DNA of 17,755 nucleotides from Candidatus Nitrosopumilus sp. (GTDB taxonomy: Archaea > Thermoproteota > Nitrososphaeria > Nitrososphaerales > Nitrosopumilaceae). The stretch lies in the NCBI GenBank assembly GCA_029941825.1, contig JAPYTM010000007.1, positions 1-17,755 on the forward strand, given 5' to 3'. Numbering within the stretch: position 1 is the stretch's first letter; every line of letters begins with the position of its first letter. This document shows, one piece after another, positions 6,856 to 14,082 of the stretch. Made by a program: the position numbers and the translations under genes. The notes beneath the pieces are model-generated. The model did no database searches, was not told the DNA's origin, and saw nothing but the letters and a program-made list of their open reading frames with translations.

Positions 6856-7767
6856 TTAATTATTGAGAATTCTTGCTCCAACATTATCTAATTCTGATTT
6901 TATTACAATTCCCTCAGGATATTTTTTTAAAATTTCTAAAATTTTACTTTCATCTTTTTTTGGAATCATTGAAAAAACTGTTTCTCCGAAAAGTGCAATT
7001 CCACATTTTATGTTATTTTTAGATAACTCATTAACTAATTTTTGCATTTTTGGAGTCATGACATTTACATAATTTGCAAATTCTAAAGACATATCTTGAA
7101 AATGTTCATAATCTTTAGATTTTATTAATTTATCAACCATTTTTCCACCAAGACCATTAATTTGGGATAAACGTTCCTTGATGAACTTGTTTGTAGAAAT
7201 TGGAGAAAAGCATATCATGATTATAGAAATTTCTTCTGTTGAGATTTTTTCTACACGACCAATTCCTGGTGCACCAGGTTTTACACGAATTTCAAAGCCA
7301 CCATGAAACGATGCCAAGACATCCCCTAAACCTGTTTTACAATTTAATTCTGCATTATGGGCAATTTTACCAATAGTTATTTTCTCTAATTTTGTTTCAA
7401 GGGCTTGATCTAATGCAAATGATAGTGATAATGCAACAGCTGCACTAGAACCTAGACCATATCCTACTGGAATTGATATATCATGTTCAATATTAAAAAA
7501 GTTATTTGAAAATTTTCCAAGCTTTAAGAATTCATTTAAAACAAATTCTGAAATATCTATTTTATCAGATTGATATCCCTTTGTTGTGATTTTAAAATCT
7601 GATTTTTGGTCATTCTTTATTTCTATTTTTACTCTGGTTGTGACTCCTTGTTTAATTGAAAATCCAGCTCCCATAGAACCTAAATTTTCTAAATTATTTT
7701 GATTGTCATCTAGATGAGCTTTGAAAAAGCCTGTAACGTGAGCAGGACAAAATGCCGTAGCCTCCAT
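6856..7767 (-). CDS. Pantoate kinase (archaeal GHMP-family PoK, COG1829)
   Basis: This 303-residue protein has the GHMP kinase layout. It opens with a CPAHVTGFF strand (7-15), carries the ATP-binding motif PVGYGLGSSAA (100-110), and has a LNCKTGLGDVLASFHGGFEI segment (141-160) matching the archaeal pantoate kinase subfamily. It phosphorylates pantoate to 4-phosphopantoate, the substrate of the next gene product, and is the step at which the archaeal route diverges from bacteria. It is the first gene of the seven-gene minus-strand operon. The ATG at 7767 lies about 28 bases from a TATA box, suggesting a leaderless transcript. The length matches the family. The kinase call is strongly supported by the adjacent synthetase, panB and coaBC genes. 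Confidence 0.93.
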   Translation of the reverse strand: MEATAFCPAHVTGFFKAHLDDNQNNLENLGSMGAGFSIKQGVTTRVKIEIKNDQKSDFKITTKGYQSDKIDISEFVLNEFLKLGKFSNNFFNIEHDISIPVGYGLGSSAAVALSLSFALDQALETKLEKITIGKIAHNAELNCKTGLGDVLASFHGGFEIRVKPGAPGIGRVEKISTEEISIIMICFSPISTNKFIKERLSQINGLGGKMVDKLIKSKDYEHFQDMSLEFANYVNVMTPKMQKLVNELSKNNIKCGIALFGETVFSMIPKKDESKILEILKKYPEGIVIKSELDNVGARILNN

Positions 7768-7790
7768 TGATCTTAGTATAAATTTTACAC

Positions 7791-7800
7791 AAAATATAAG
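7791..7800 (-). promoter_or_regulatory. TATA box of the coenzyme A operon
   Basis: On the minus strand CTTATATTTT is centred about 28 bases upstream of the pantoate kinase ATG at 7767. This is archaeal TATA-box spacing for a transcript with little or no 5' leader, and it would drive all seven genes down to 2488. A second TATA-like TTTATAC closer to the start is too near to be the main box. Confidence 0.6.
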
Positions 7801-7832
7801 AATATGGCTTAAATTACTTAAACTAGTATAAA

Positions 7833-8813
7833 TTGACTAAATTTGTTCGGCGCCTGCAAAAAATTGGTAGTAGCATCCTAGTGTCATTGCCAAAAGAATG
7901 GGTTGACGCAAATAATCTAATTAAAGGAGCTCAGGTTGAACTTGAAACTGGACAAAATACAATTTCGATATCTCCAAACAAAGAAACACGTCCAACAAAA
8001 GAGCTTACAATTTCATATCCATTGCCAAAAGAAGAAAATATTGTAGCTGACCTTACTGGAGCTTATCTTTTAGGATATGATGTAATTGAAATAAATTCCA
8101 AATCCATTATTCCTGGAGAAGATAGAGAAGAAATTCGTAATTCTATGAGAAGATTAGTTGGAATGGAGATCATTGAAGAAGACGCATCTCACATTAATAT
8201 GCAATTTCTATTGGATGCAACAACACTTAATCCAGAAAAAATTCTCAAACGAATGAGCTCGATTGCACTTGGTATGTATAATGATGTATCCAATGGATTG
8301 ATTTTAGATGACAAGTCCAATTTACAAACATTATCAAAACGTGACGTTGAGGTAAATAGACAATATTTCTTACTTGTTCGTTTAATTCGTAGTACACTTG
8401 TTGATAAAAGATTAGCTAGTATATTTAATTTAGAAAATATTGATGTTCTTGATTATCGAGTTGCAGCAAATCTTCTTGAGAATGCGGGTGATTCAATTGT
8501 TGAAGTTTCAAATTTCATTTATAATTCATCTTTATCCAAAGAACATTCAAAAAAAATATTTGATATAGTTCAAAATTTTAATAAAATTGCAGAGAAATTT
8601 ATTGATGCATTTACAAAACCTGATAGACTTTTAGCCATCGAGGCTATATCTATGCATAAAAATTATGAAGAACAACTTAGTTTACTGAGAACAACATTTA
8701 GTACAAAAAAACAAATTCCTATAGATTTTCTTGATCTAGTCTATATGTTTGAAAGAATTGCACAATCTTGGGCTGATATCGCTGATCTTGTAAAGCCTAT
8801 CTACAATGAATAA
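7833..8813 (+). CDS. AbrB-PhoU domain phosphate uptake regulator-like protein
   Basis: This 326-residue protein begins with a SpoVT-AbrB swapped-hairpin DNA-binding domain (residues 1-45: VRRLQKIGSSILVSLPKEW...). A long all-helical region resembling PhoU three-helix bundles follows (about 100-326). This architecture is widespread in archaea, and such proteins are thought to regulate phosphate transport or related two-state systems, probably binding DNA through AbrB and metal clusters or partners through PhoU. No pst transporter genes lie nearby, so the target is unknown. The start must be the TTG at 7833: an in-frame TAG lies nine bases upstream, and any later start would cut into the AbrB domain. 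The intergenic 65 bases are shared with the divergent pantoate kinase promoter. The stop abuts that of the Nudix gene. Confidence 0.88.
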   Translation: MTKFVRRLQKIGSSILVSLPKEWVDANNLIKGAQVELETGQNTISISPNKETRPTKELTISYPLPKEENIVADLTGAYLLGYDVIEINSKSIIPGEDREEIRNSMRRLVGMEIIEEDASHINMQFLLDATTLNPEKILKRMSSIALGMYNDVSNGLILDDKSNLQTLSKRDVEVNRQYFLLVRLIRSTLVDKRLASIFNLENIDVLDYRVAANLLENAGDSIVEVSNFIYNSSLSKEHSKKIFDIVQNFNKIAEKFIDAFTKPDRLLAIEAISMHKNYEEQLSLLRTTFSTKKQIPIDFLDLVYMFERIAQSWADIADLVKPIYNE

Positions 8814-9329
8814 TTAGTACAGTTTCTTTTTTGCAGCATAAGTCAAAACAGCACATATGGTTTTTGAATCCTGTATTTTTCCTGATTTTATCATTCTGAG
8901 TAATTTTTGCATATCTATTTTTACTACTGATAATATTTCATCATCATCTAATTTCAAATCTGCAACTTTCTTTAATCCTGATGCTACAAAACAGTGGATT
9001 ACCTCTGTGTTATATCCAATTGATGGATAGTATGTAATTAGTGGAGTCATTTTTCTTGCTCTATACCCTGTCTCTTCTTCTAATTCTCTAAATGCACAAT
9101 TTATCGGCTCTTCTTTTTTTTCTAATGTTCCTGCTGGAATTTCTAAAACATATCCATGAGGAAATCTATGTTGCTGAACAAGAATTACCTTATTTTCTTC
9201 ATCAAAAGCAAGCATTGCAGCAGCTCCTCTATGTTCTATCATTTCACGTCTAACTTTTCTTCCCTCTATTTTTCCATCATAAACACTAAGCCCTAAAATT
9301 TTTCCATCATAAATTTTCTTCTTCTTCAC
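8814..9329 (-). CDS. Nudix hydrolase, ADP-ribose pyrophosphatase-like
   Basis: This 171-residue protein contains a perfect Nudix box fitting GX5EX7REUXEEXGU at residues 67-89 (G67, E73, R81-E82, E85-E86, G88). Around it is the ADP-ribose pyrophosphatase pattern: HRGAAAML (33-40), VQQHRFPHG (51-59), EIPAGTLE (63-70) and a late YPSIGYNTEVIHCFVA stretch. It probably hydrolyses ADP-ribose or a related nucleoside diphosphate sugar to AMP plus sugar phosphate with Mg ions. The start is GTG at 9329; an AT-rich TATA-like box at 9351-9360 lies 26 bases upstream, at the very end of the Lrp gene. It may therefore have its own leaderless transcript as well as read-through. Its stop touches that of the convergent PhoU gene. 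Confidence 0.9.
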   Translation of the reverse strand: MKKKKIYDGKILGLSVYDGKIEGRKVRREMIEHRGAAAMLAFDEENKVILVQQHRFPHGYVLEIPAGTLEKKEEPINCAFRELEEETGYRARKMTPLITYYPSIGYNTEVIHCFVASGLKKVADLKLDDDEILSVVKIDMQKLLRMIKSGKIQDSKTICAVLTYAAKKKLY

Positions 9330-9350
9330 AAAAATTCTTAGAAATTGTTA

Positions 9351-9360
9351 TTATTTAATT
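9351..9360 (-). promoter_or_regulatory. TATA box for the Nudix gene, overlapping the Lrp stop codon
   Basis: AATTAAATAA on the minus strand is centred about 26 bases before the GTG at 9329, matching archaeal promoter spacing. It contains the stop codon of the upstream Lrp-type gene, so the Nudix gene could be transcribed separately. Because the sequence is AT-rich throughout, chance matches are easy. Confidence 0.4.
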
Positions 9361-10257
9361 TGTTTGATATGTCAGATGTAGTTTTGGTGTTTTTTTAAAA
9401 TTACTGATACTATTTTTTAACCATTCCATATAAAATGAAATTTTCTTTGGAATGAACAAGTCTGCTGATTTTACATTTTTAATGTTTCTAACTTTTTGAG
9501 TTAGTTCATCCATTTTGAAAACATTATCACTGTACATAAATAAAACAATTTGATTTTTTGCAATAAAAGGAATTTGTAAATATGATTTAGAAAATGTCTT
9601 GTTCATATTTTCTAATGTTTCTTTAAGATCACCTTCTATCCAAGCAAGTATTGCATGAGGAATAAAATCTATAATTTTTTTAGGATCATACACTAAAGTG
9701 AACTGAATACCGTCATTTTTTTGTAATTTCTCAATACATCTAGTGATTGTTTTTGTTGCCATTTTTGTATTCTTTGCAATTTTTTCTATTTTTTGTCTAG
9801 GTTCTTTAATTAATTCTTCTAGAATTTCTAAATCTGTTTTAGTAAGATTTGAACTAAATCCTGGATTTTCTGCTTCAAAAATAGATAATACTCTAACATC
9901 TTTCATCAATTTATTTGCGAGTATGATTTTCTGATCTAAATTTTCTTTCACAACAACACTACAAACTGTAATTCCACCTACACATGGAGCTACAAAATAT
10001 GGTTCACCTACAAGACTTACTTGTTCTATAACTTCATTGATGTTTTCACCTGATACAACAAAATACAAAACGTCATAACCTAAAACCGGTGGTTCAACTT
10101 TTATGAAAAATCCTTCAATAATACCTCTTTTTTCCATTTTTTTAATTCTGGCTCGTACTGCTCCACCTGATATTCCAATTTCAATTCCTATTTGTCTGTC
10201 TGATTTTCTACAATTATTCAAAAGTCTATTTAGAATATTCATATCTAAATTGTCCAT
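9355..10257 (-). CDS. Lrp/AsnC-family transcriptional regulator with two HTH domains
   Basis: This 300-residue protein starts with a typical AsnC-type winged helix (residues 2-50: MDNLDMNILNRLL, SDRQIGIEIGISGGAVRARIKKMEKRGII). A ligand-binding-like region (about 52-130) follows, then a second HTH (about 139-187: LTKTDLEILEELI, KIEKIAKNTKMATKTITRCIEKL) and another alpha/beta region. Tandem Lrp-type regulators of about 300 residues occur in archaea; ordinary Lrp proteins are about 150. The ligand is unknown. The ATG at 10257 has a strong AGGTGAT Shine-Dalgarno motif (10261-10267), and a TATA box about 48 bases upstream leaves room for a short leader. It is divergent from the ABC permease operon across 116 bases containing palindromes, so it is the obvious candidate to control that operon and itself; this is inferred from position. 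Confidence 0.85.
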   Translation of the reverse strand: MDNLDMNILNRLLNNCRKSDRQIGIEIGISGGAVRARIKKMEKRGIIEGFFIKVEPPVLGYDVLYFVVSGENINEVIEQVSLVGEPYFVAPCVGGITVCSVVVKENLDQKIILANKLMKDVRVLSIFEAENPGFSSNLTKTDLEILEELIKEPRQKIEKIAKNTKMATKTITRCIEKLQKNDGIQFTLVYDPKKIIDFIPHAILAWIEGDLKETLENMNKTFSKSYLQIPFIAKNQIVLFMYSDNVFKMDELTQKVRNIKNVKSADLFIPKKISFYMEWLKNSISNFKKTPKLHLTYQTN

Positions 10258-10260
10258 TAT

Positions 10261-10267
10261 ATCACCT
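10261..10267 (-). promoter_or_regulatory. Shine-Dalgarno motif of the Lrp-type regulator gene
   Basis: On the minus strand AGGTGAT lies three bases before the ATG at 10257. It matches the complement of the 3' end expected for archaeal 16S rRNA, and supports both the start and the presence of a 5' leader. Confidence 0.6.
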
Positions 10268-10282
10268 AAAGTACCTCTATTG

Positions 10283-10322
10283 AATATAGAAATTACTAAT
10301 TTTATATAAAATTGTCTATATT
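10283..10322. promoter_or_regulatory. Palindromic promoter/operator region between Lrp gene and ABC operon
   Basis: A perfect 16-base palindrome, AATTTTATATAAAATT, lies at 10298-10313 and is flanked by an 8-base inverted repeat: AATATAGA (10283-10290) and TCTATATT (10315-10322). The central TTTATATAAA also serves as a good TATA box for the minus-strand Lrp gene, predicting a transcript start near 10279 and a leader of about 20 bases. A protein bound to the repeat would cover the regulator's own TATA box, which suggests autorepression. The spacers between the outer arms and the central palindrome are unequal (7 and 1 bases), so the outer repeat may be coincidence in such AT-rich DNA. Confidence 0.45.
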
Positions 10323-10340
10323 ATGATTCTTTATATCAAA

Positions 10341-10354
10341 TATATTATATATTA
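10341..10354 (+). promoter_or_regulatory. TATA box of the ABC permease operon
   Basis: TATATTATATATTA is centred about 27 bases before the GTG at 10374, the spacing of a leaderless archaeal promoter. No Shine-Dalgarno motif precedes the GTG, in keeping with that reading. Confidence 0.5.
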
Positions 10355-10373
10355 GACTATTTTATTAATTCTT

Positions 10374-11561
10374 GTGGATTATAGATTAAGATTAGCAAAA
10401 AGAATGCTATTCAACAAAAGAGGAAGTTTGATTGGTGCAGTTTTAGCTGTAACAATTGGAATTTTAGTAATTCATGTAAATTTTGTAATATTTCAGGGAT
10501 TGTTTGATGCAATTGTTCGAGATATCAGTGATTATAGAAACGGTGATGTTCTTGTAACTGATGAATCTAGCTTTATCAAAAAATCTGATTTATCACTTGT
10601 AAATTGGTTTGAAAGAATTCCGTATGTTGAAGCTGCTGCGCCGCGGCTTTCAACAACTTCTGAAATAGATATAACAAAAAATGGAAAACGAATTGAAAAA
10701 ACTAGAATTCCAATAGTTGGTGTTGATCCATTTCGTGATATTATAGCATCAACTGTTCATGAAACTATTTCAGAAGGAAGTTATGTATTTTCAAGAAATT
10801 CTATTGTATTAGGATCTAATGTAGCAAAAGATCTTGGTGGAGCTCAAGTGGGAGATAGTGTTAAAGTTCTTGTAGTTGACAGATGGGGTCAAGATCAAAT
10901 TAAGAGATTCACTGTTTCTGGAATAGCAAATTCTCCTGGAGGTCAAGGATTTGATTATACAGCTGTTGTACATATAGATACTTTGCGTGATATGATGAGT
11001 AGACCAGGAGATACTGGTTCAATAATGGTAAAGCTAAATGATCCTTCTAAAGCATTAGAGGTAAAAGAATTCTTTTTACGTTCATTTCCAAATGATGATT
11101 TTATTGCAGAAACTATAGAAGAATCAGCTGAACAGCAACTTGCAGGATTTAGATCTGGTATTGCAATGATTAACATGATAGGATATTTTGGAATGATGTC
11201 TTCTGCATTTGCTATTGTAACTATTCAAATGATGTTGGTAAATGGAAAAACCAAAGAAATTGGTATCATGAGATCAATTGGAGCTAAAAGAAAAGATATT
11301 TTAATAATTTTTATTCTTCAGGGAATGATTATTGGAGCCATTGGAGCTGGGGTAGGAACTGCTGCAGGCGTAGGTTATACATTTTATGCAAAGGAAACTA
11401 AAATGTCATGGAATAACAGCCTTCCTCTTGAAGTTACCTTCAACTGGGGAAAGATCATCCAAACTGCTCTAACCTCATTTATCTTAGCAATTATTGCATC
11501 ACTATATCCATCGTATAGGGCAACAAAACTACTACCTGTGGAGGCAATGAGAACTGTCTAA
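10374..11561 (+). CDS. ABC transporter permease, FtsX/MacB/LolCE family
   Basis: This 395-residue membrane protein has the MacB/FtsX layout. One N-terminal membrane helix (about 17-40) is followed by a large extracytoplasmic MacB_PCD-type domain (about 41-260). Three C-terminal helices come next (about 265-290, 308-335, 362-382), with the conserved cytoplasmic loop KEIGIMRSIGAKRKDI that contacts the ATPase and the closing YPSYRATKLLPVEAMR segment. Members do not import solutes through a channel; they use ATP to drive mechanical work on extracytoplasmic substrates such as lipoproteins, peptides or wall enzymes. The GTG start at 10374 is the only reasonable choice before the first helix. The gene overlaps the ATPase gene by eight bases. 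An archaeon has no lipoprotein-sorting outer membrane, so the substrate is open. Confidence 0.92.
   Translation: MDYRLRLAKRMLFNKRGSLIGAVLAVTIGILVIHVNFVIFQGLFDAIVRDISDYRNGDVLVTDESSFIKKSDLSLVNWFERIPYVEAAAPRLSTTSEIDITKNGKRIEKTRIPIVGVDPFRDIIASTVHETISEGSYVFSRNSIVLGSNVAKDLGGAQVGDSVKVLVVDRWGQDQIKRFTVSGIANSPGGQGFDYTAVVHIDTLRDMMSRPGDTGSIMVKLNDPSKALEVKEFFLRSFPNDDFIAETIEESAEQQLAGFRSGIAMINMIGYFGMMSSAFAIVTIQMMLVNGKTKEIGIMRSIGAKRKDILIIFILQGMIIGAIGAGVGTAAGVGYTFYAKETKMSWNNSLPLEVTFNWGKIIQTALTSFILAIIASLYPSYRATKLLPVEAMRTV
11540..11556 (+). promoter_or_regulatory. Shine-Dalgarno motif and CTG start of the ABC ATPase
   Basis: GGAGG at 11540-11544 stands nine bases before CTG at 11554-11556. In-frame translation from this CTG gives MSKVLEINNLSKIYG, the normal beginning of an ABC ATPase. 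The reading frame is closed by TGA at 11548-11550, and no ATG, GTG or TTG occurs in frame before the Walker A motif. Confidence 0.65.
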
Positions 11562-12258
11562 GGTACTTGAAATTAATAATCTAAGTAAGATTTACGGAGA
11601 AGGAGAAAGTAAAGTCAAAGCTCTTGATAATGTATCATTATCAATTGAGCAGGGAGAAGTTGTCTTAATTGTTGGAAGTTCTGGTTCTGGTAAATCTACA
11701 TTACTTAATATGATTGGATTGTTAGATCGTCCAACAAATGGAAAGATCTTCATTGATGGAATTGACACTACAACATTAAATGATGATAAAATTTCCTCAT
11801 TTAGAAATAAAAAATTAGGATTTATCTTTCAATTTTCTAATTTACTTAGTGATCTTACTGTTTTAGAAAATGTATTGTTACCAAGACAAATTGCTGGAAC
11901 TAATGATACTGCTGAAAAAGATGCTAAAGATTTACTAAAAGCAGTTGGGCTTGAAGACCAACTGTATAAGCGTACAAATAAAATTTCAGGTGGACAAGCT
12001 CAAAGAGCAGCAATTGCAAGAGGACTAATTAACAAACCTTCAATTGTTTTAGCAGATGAACCTACTGGTAATCTTGATTCATTAACTTCTGAAACAATTG
12101 TTCAATTAATGAAATCTATGGCAAAAAAACTTAATCAAACATTCATTATTGTTACACATGATAGAGAACATTTTGGAGATGTTGATAAAGTAATTACAAT
12201 TAAAGATGGCAAAGCTTTCAAAGGTGACAAACCTTCAGAAATGGAGATTATTGCATAA
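11554..12258 (+). CDS. ABC transporter ATP-binding protein, MacB/LolD type, with apparent CTG start
   Basis: This 234-residue ATPase, partner of the preceding permease, has every motif of the family: Walker A GSSGSGKST (41-49), Q-loop Q93 (FIFQFSNLL), signature ISGGQ (144-148), Walker B IVLADEP (164-170) with the catalytic glutamate, D-loop NLDS and switch histidine H202 (VTHD). The first in-frame ATG (11710) lies after Walker A and would give an inactive protein, so the real start must be earlier. The frame opens only at 11551, leaving CTG at 11554 as the best start, preceded by a strong GGAGG. ATT at 11572 is a weaker alternative. The gene overlaps the permease stop and its own stop overlaps the next gene's ATG by one base, so all three are translationally coupled. 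Confidence 0.92.
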   Translation: MSKVLEINNLSKIYGEGESKVKALDNVSLSIEQGEVVLIVGSSGSGKSTLLNMIGLLDRPTNGKIFIDGIDTTTLNDDKISSFRNKKLGFIFQFSNLLSDLTVLENVLLPRQIAGTNDTAEKDAKDLLKAVGLEDQLYKRTNKISGGQAQRAAIARGLINKPSIVLADEPTGNLDSLTSETIVQLMKSMAKKLNQTFIIVTHDREHFGDVDKVITIKDGKAFKGDKPSEMEIIA

Positions 12259-13553
12259 TGAATCTCAAACTTTTATTATCATTATTTGTAATAGGACTTT
12301 TACCATTTATTTTTGATAACTCTTATGCTCAAATAACATCTGGCGGCTTTGGTGATTCTCCTTTTGAACGAGACTTTGGAGATGTTAAATTCTTGGATGC
12401 ATACTTTGGTACATTAGATCAAAAAATTGAAGTTGAACCTGGAGATAGAAATGTTCCATTTACTGTTGTTTTTGCAAATGTAGGAAGTCAAGACATTACG
12501 GGAATTAGAGGACAACTATCATTACCATATGGCTTTTCTGCATCTGACGGCCCAGGCTCGATAATTCATGCTGATAGTGATTCAAATTCTTTAGCAGGAA
12601 AGCATTTTCATTTAACTTTTTTTGTGAATATAGAAAAAAATGCTAAAATCCAACAATATCCGGCTACTGTCAAAGTAGATTATTCTAGATTACGAGAATC
12701 TGGACTTAGAACATCTTTTACTGATTTTAATTTTAAAGTGACTGGAGATAGTGTCATTAATGTAAAGGCTATAGATCCTTTTTTAACATCTTTAAAATCC
12801 AATAACGTAAAAATTGAAATTTCAAACGATGGAACAGCCCCAATTTCTAGTGTAGATATTATTATAAAAAATACACAAGTAACCACCACTTCGACAACTA
12901 ATGTAGATAATGTAATAATTCTGGAATCTAATTGGGATATTGGAAATATTGAACCTAAATCTCTACAATCCTTTCCTGTAACAATCTATGTTCCTGGAAG
13001 TCTTAAAGACGATACACTAAGAATTCCTTTATCAATCTCATATTATAATGCACAGGGTGATAAACAAACTGTTGAAAAAATTGTAGATTTTTTTGTTAAA
13101 GGACTAATCGATCTTAGAATCTTTAATGTAAGTATAATTGAATTATCTGGCACACAAATGGTAATTGGAGAAATAATTAATGAAGGAAATGAAGATGGGT
13201 TGTTTGGATTTGTGACTCTTGAATCTGCTGAAAATTCAAATATTAAATCTAATACTCAATTTATTGATGAAATTGAAACTGATGCACCTGTACCATTTAA
13301 CATTCCAATTGAATTTAATGGTGAACCAAAATATGGTGAACATGATATTACCATTATTGTAAGATACAAAGACAGTGTTAGAGATGAAATTTTTCTAACT
13401 CATGATACGACAATTTTTGTTCAAGAATTATCAAATGACAATGATAATAGTCCTAATTTTTCAATGATAATTATTCCAATTATTTTAGTACTGGGCGTAG
13501 GAATTTACATGATACGTAGGCGTAAAAAAACTGCAATTGAGACCAGTGATTAA
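12258..13553 (+). CDS. Secreted, C-terminally membrane-anchored protein with S-layer/CARDB-like (COG1361-type) beta domains
   Basis: This 431-residue protein begins with a signal peptide (hydrophobic 3-18, likely cleavage after SYA near residue 24). It ends with a single membrane helix (about 403-419) followed by RRRKK, so the bulk is outside the cell. The extracellular part looks like repeated Ig-like beta-sandwich modules: VPFTVVFANVGSQDITGIRG, VKIEISNDGTAPISSVDI and VIGEIINEGNEDG are typical CARDB/NEW3-type strands found in COG1361 archaeal S-layer-related proteins. Its ATG shares a base with the ATPase stop, so it is the third member of the operon and probably the external partner or substrate-handling subunit of the transporter, as MacA-like proteins are for MacB. 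That role is inferred; there is no MacA sequence similarity that I can see. Confidence 0.8.
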   Translation: MNLKLLLSLFVIGLLPFIFDNSYAQITSGGFGDSPFERDFGDVKFLDAYFGTLDQKIEVEPGDRNVPFTVVFANVGSQDITGIRGQLSLPYGFSASDGPGSIIHADSDSNSLAGKHFHLTFFVNIEKNAKIQQYPATVKVDYSRLRESGLRTSFTDFNFKVTGDSVINVKAIDPFLTSLKSNNVKIEISNDGTAPISSVDIIIKNTQVTTTSTTNVDNVIILESNWDIGNIEPKSLQSFPVTIYVPGSLKDDTLRIPLSISYYNAQGDKQTVEKIVDFFVKGLIDLRIFNVSIIELSGTQMVIGEIINEGNEDGLFGFVTLESAENSNIKSNTQFIDEIETDAPVPFNIPIEFNGEPKYGEHDITIIVRYKDSVRDEIFLTHDTTIFVQELSNDNDNSPNFSMIIIPIILVLGVGIYMIRRRKKTAIETSD

Positions 13554-13554
13554 C

Positions 13555-13569
13555 TTTTAAATTTAAAAT
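13555..13569 (+). promoter_or_regulatory. TATA box before the 109-residue coiled-coil gene
   Basis: TTTTAAATTTAAAAT is centred about 30 bases before the TTG at 13592 and starts immediately after the stop of the preceding gene. It supports an independent leaderless transcript starting with TTG. Confidence 0.45.
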
Positions 13570-13591
13570 AGAAAAATAAGGTCTATTCAGA

Positions 13592-13921
13592 TTGAAATCA
13601 AGTCTTGTTGTAATTATTATGGGGTTATCTATTGTAAGTACTATAATTATTTTAGGTTTTTTTACCAACCAAGAATCTATTGGAATTTCTGAAATTACAG
13701 ATCAAATTCACAATTTGGAGATATATCAAAGTGAATTAGAAAAAATCCATCAATCTAATTTACAAATTTTAAAAGATTTAGAAAATCAAATAATAAGTTC
13801 TGATGATATTCATTTAGAACAAATTAATGCTGAAATTGATATAATAACACAGGTAATTGTCGAAAATAAGGACGAACTTGAGCAAGTGATCAATAGATTG
13901 TCTCAAATGGAATTACCTTAA
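13592..13921 (+). CDS. Small membrane-anchored coiled-coil protein, hypothetical (109 aa)
   Basis: I do not recognise this protein. Residues 3-23 form a hydrophobic signal anchor (SSLVVIIMGLSIVSTIIILGF). The rest (about 30-105) is polar, with regular I/L spacing and many E, Q and N residues (TDQIHNLEIYQSELEKI, INAEIDIITQVIVENKDEL), which predicts a long coiled coil outside the cell. The start is TTG at 13592, placed about 30 bases from a TATA box. The first ATG (residue 10) would shorten the membrane segment to a doubtful length. It follows the ABC operon on the same strand after 38 bases, so read-through is possible. No link to a function is visible. Confidence 0.65.
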   Translation: MKSSLVVIIMGLSIVSTIIILGFFTNQESIGISEITDQIHNLEIYQSELEKIHQSNLQILKDLENQIISSDDIHLEQINAEIDIITQVIVENKDELEQVINRLSQMELP

Positions 13922-13981
13922 TCTAATTTTCACTCTTAAATTTTTTACATCGTGATTATATCGTACAAGTAATCATACTGT

Positions 13982-14041
13982 ATGGTAAAAGGAATATTTC
14001 TATTTTTAGCAGAAAGTATTATTGTAATTTCACTTATCTGA
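13982..14041 (+). CDS. Candidate 19-residue hydrophobic microprotein
   Basis: An ATG at 13982 opens MVKGIFLFLAESIIVISLI, followed by TGA. The peptide is almost entirely hydrophobic and could insert in the membrane. A TATA-like GATTATATC (13954-13962) is centred about 24 bases upstream, as for a leaderless gene. It sits in a 160-base gap between two small membrane-protein genes. So short a frame arises easily by chance in AT-rich DNA, so this is only a candidate; I see nothing else in the gap. Confidence 0.2.
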   Translation: MVKGIFLFLAESIIVISLI

Positions 14042-14082
14042 ATTATTTTTCTAAATTCATATAGTTACTGATTTAGTTATCC

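Noticed and set aside
7826..7834. GTATAAATT as TATA box for the PhoU gene
   Set aside because: It overlaps the TTG start, which must be the start because of the upstream stop and the AbrB domain; no convincing box at the right spacing was found.
11710..12258. ABC ATPase starting at the first in-frame ATG (182 residues)
   Set aside because: It would lose Walker A and the first beta strands; the upstream coding frame is intact and has a Shine-Dalgarno-supported CTG.
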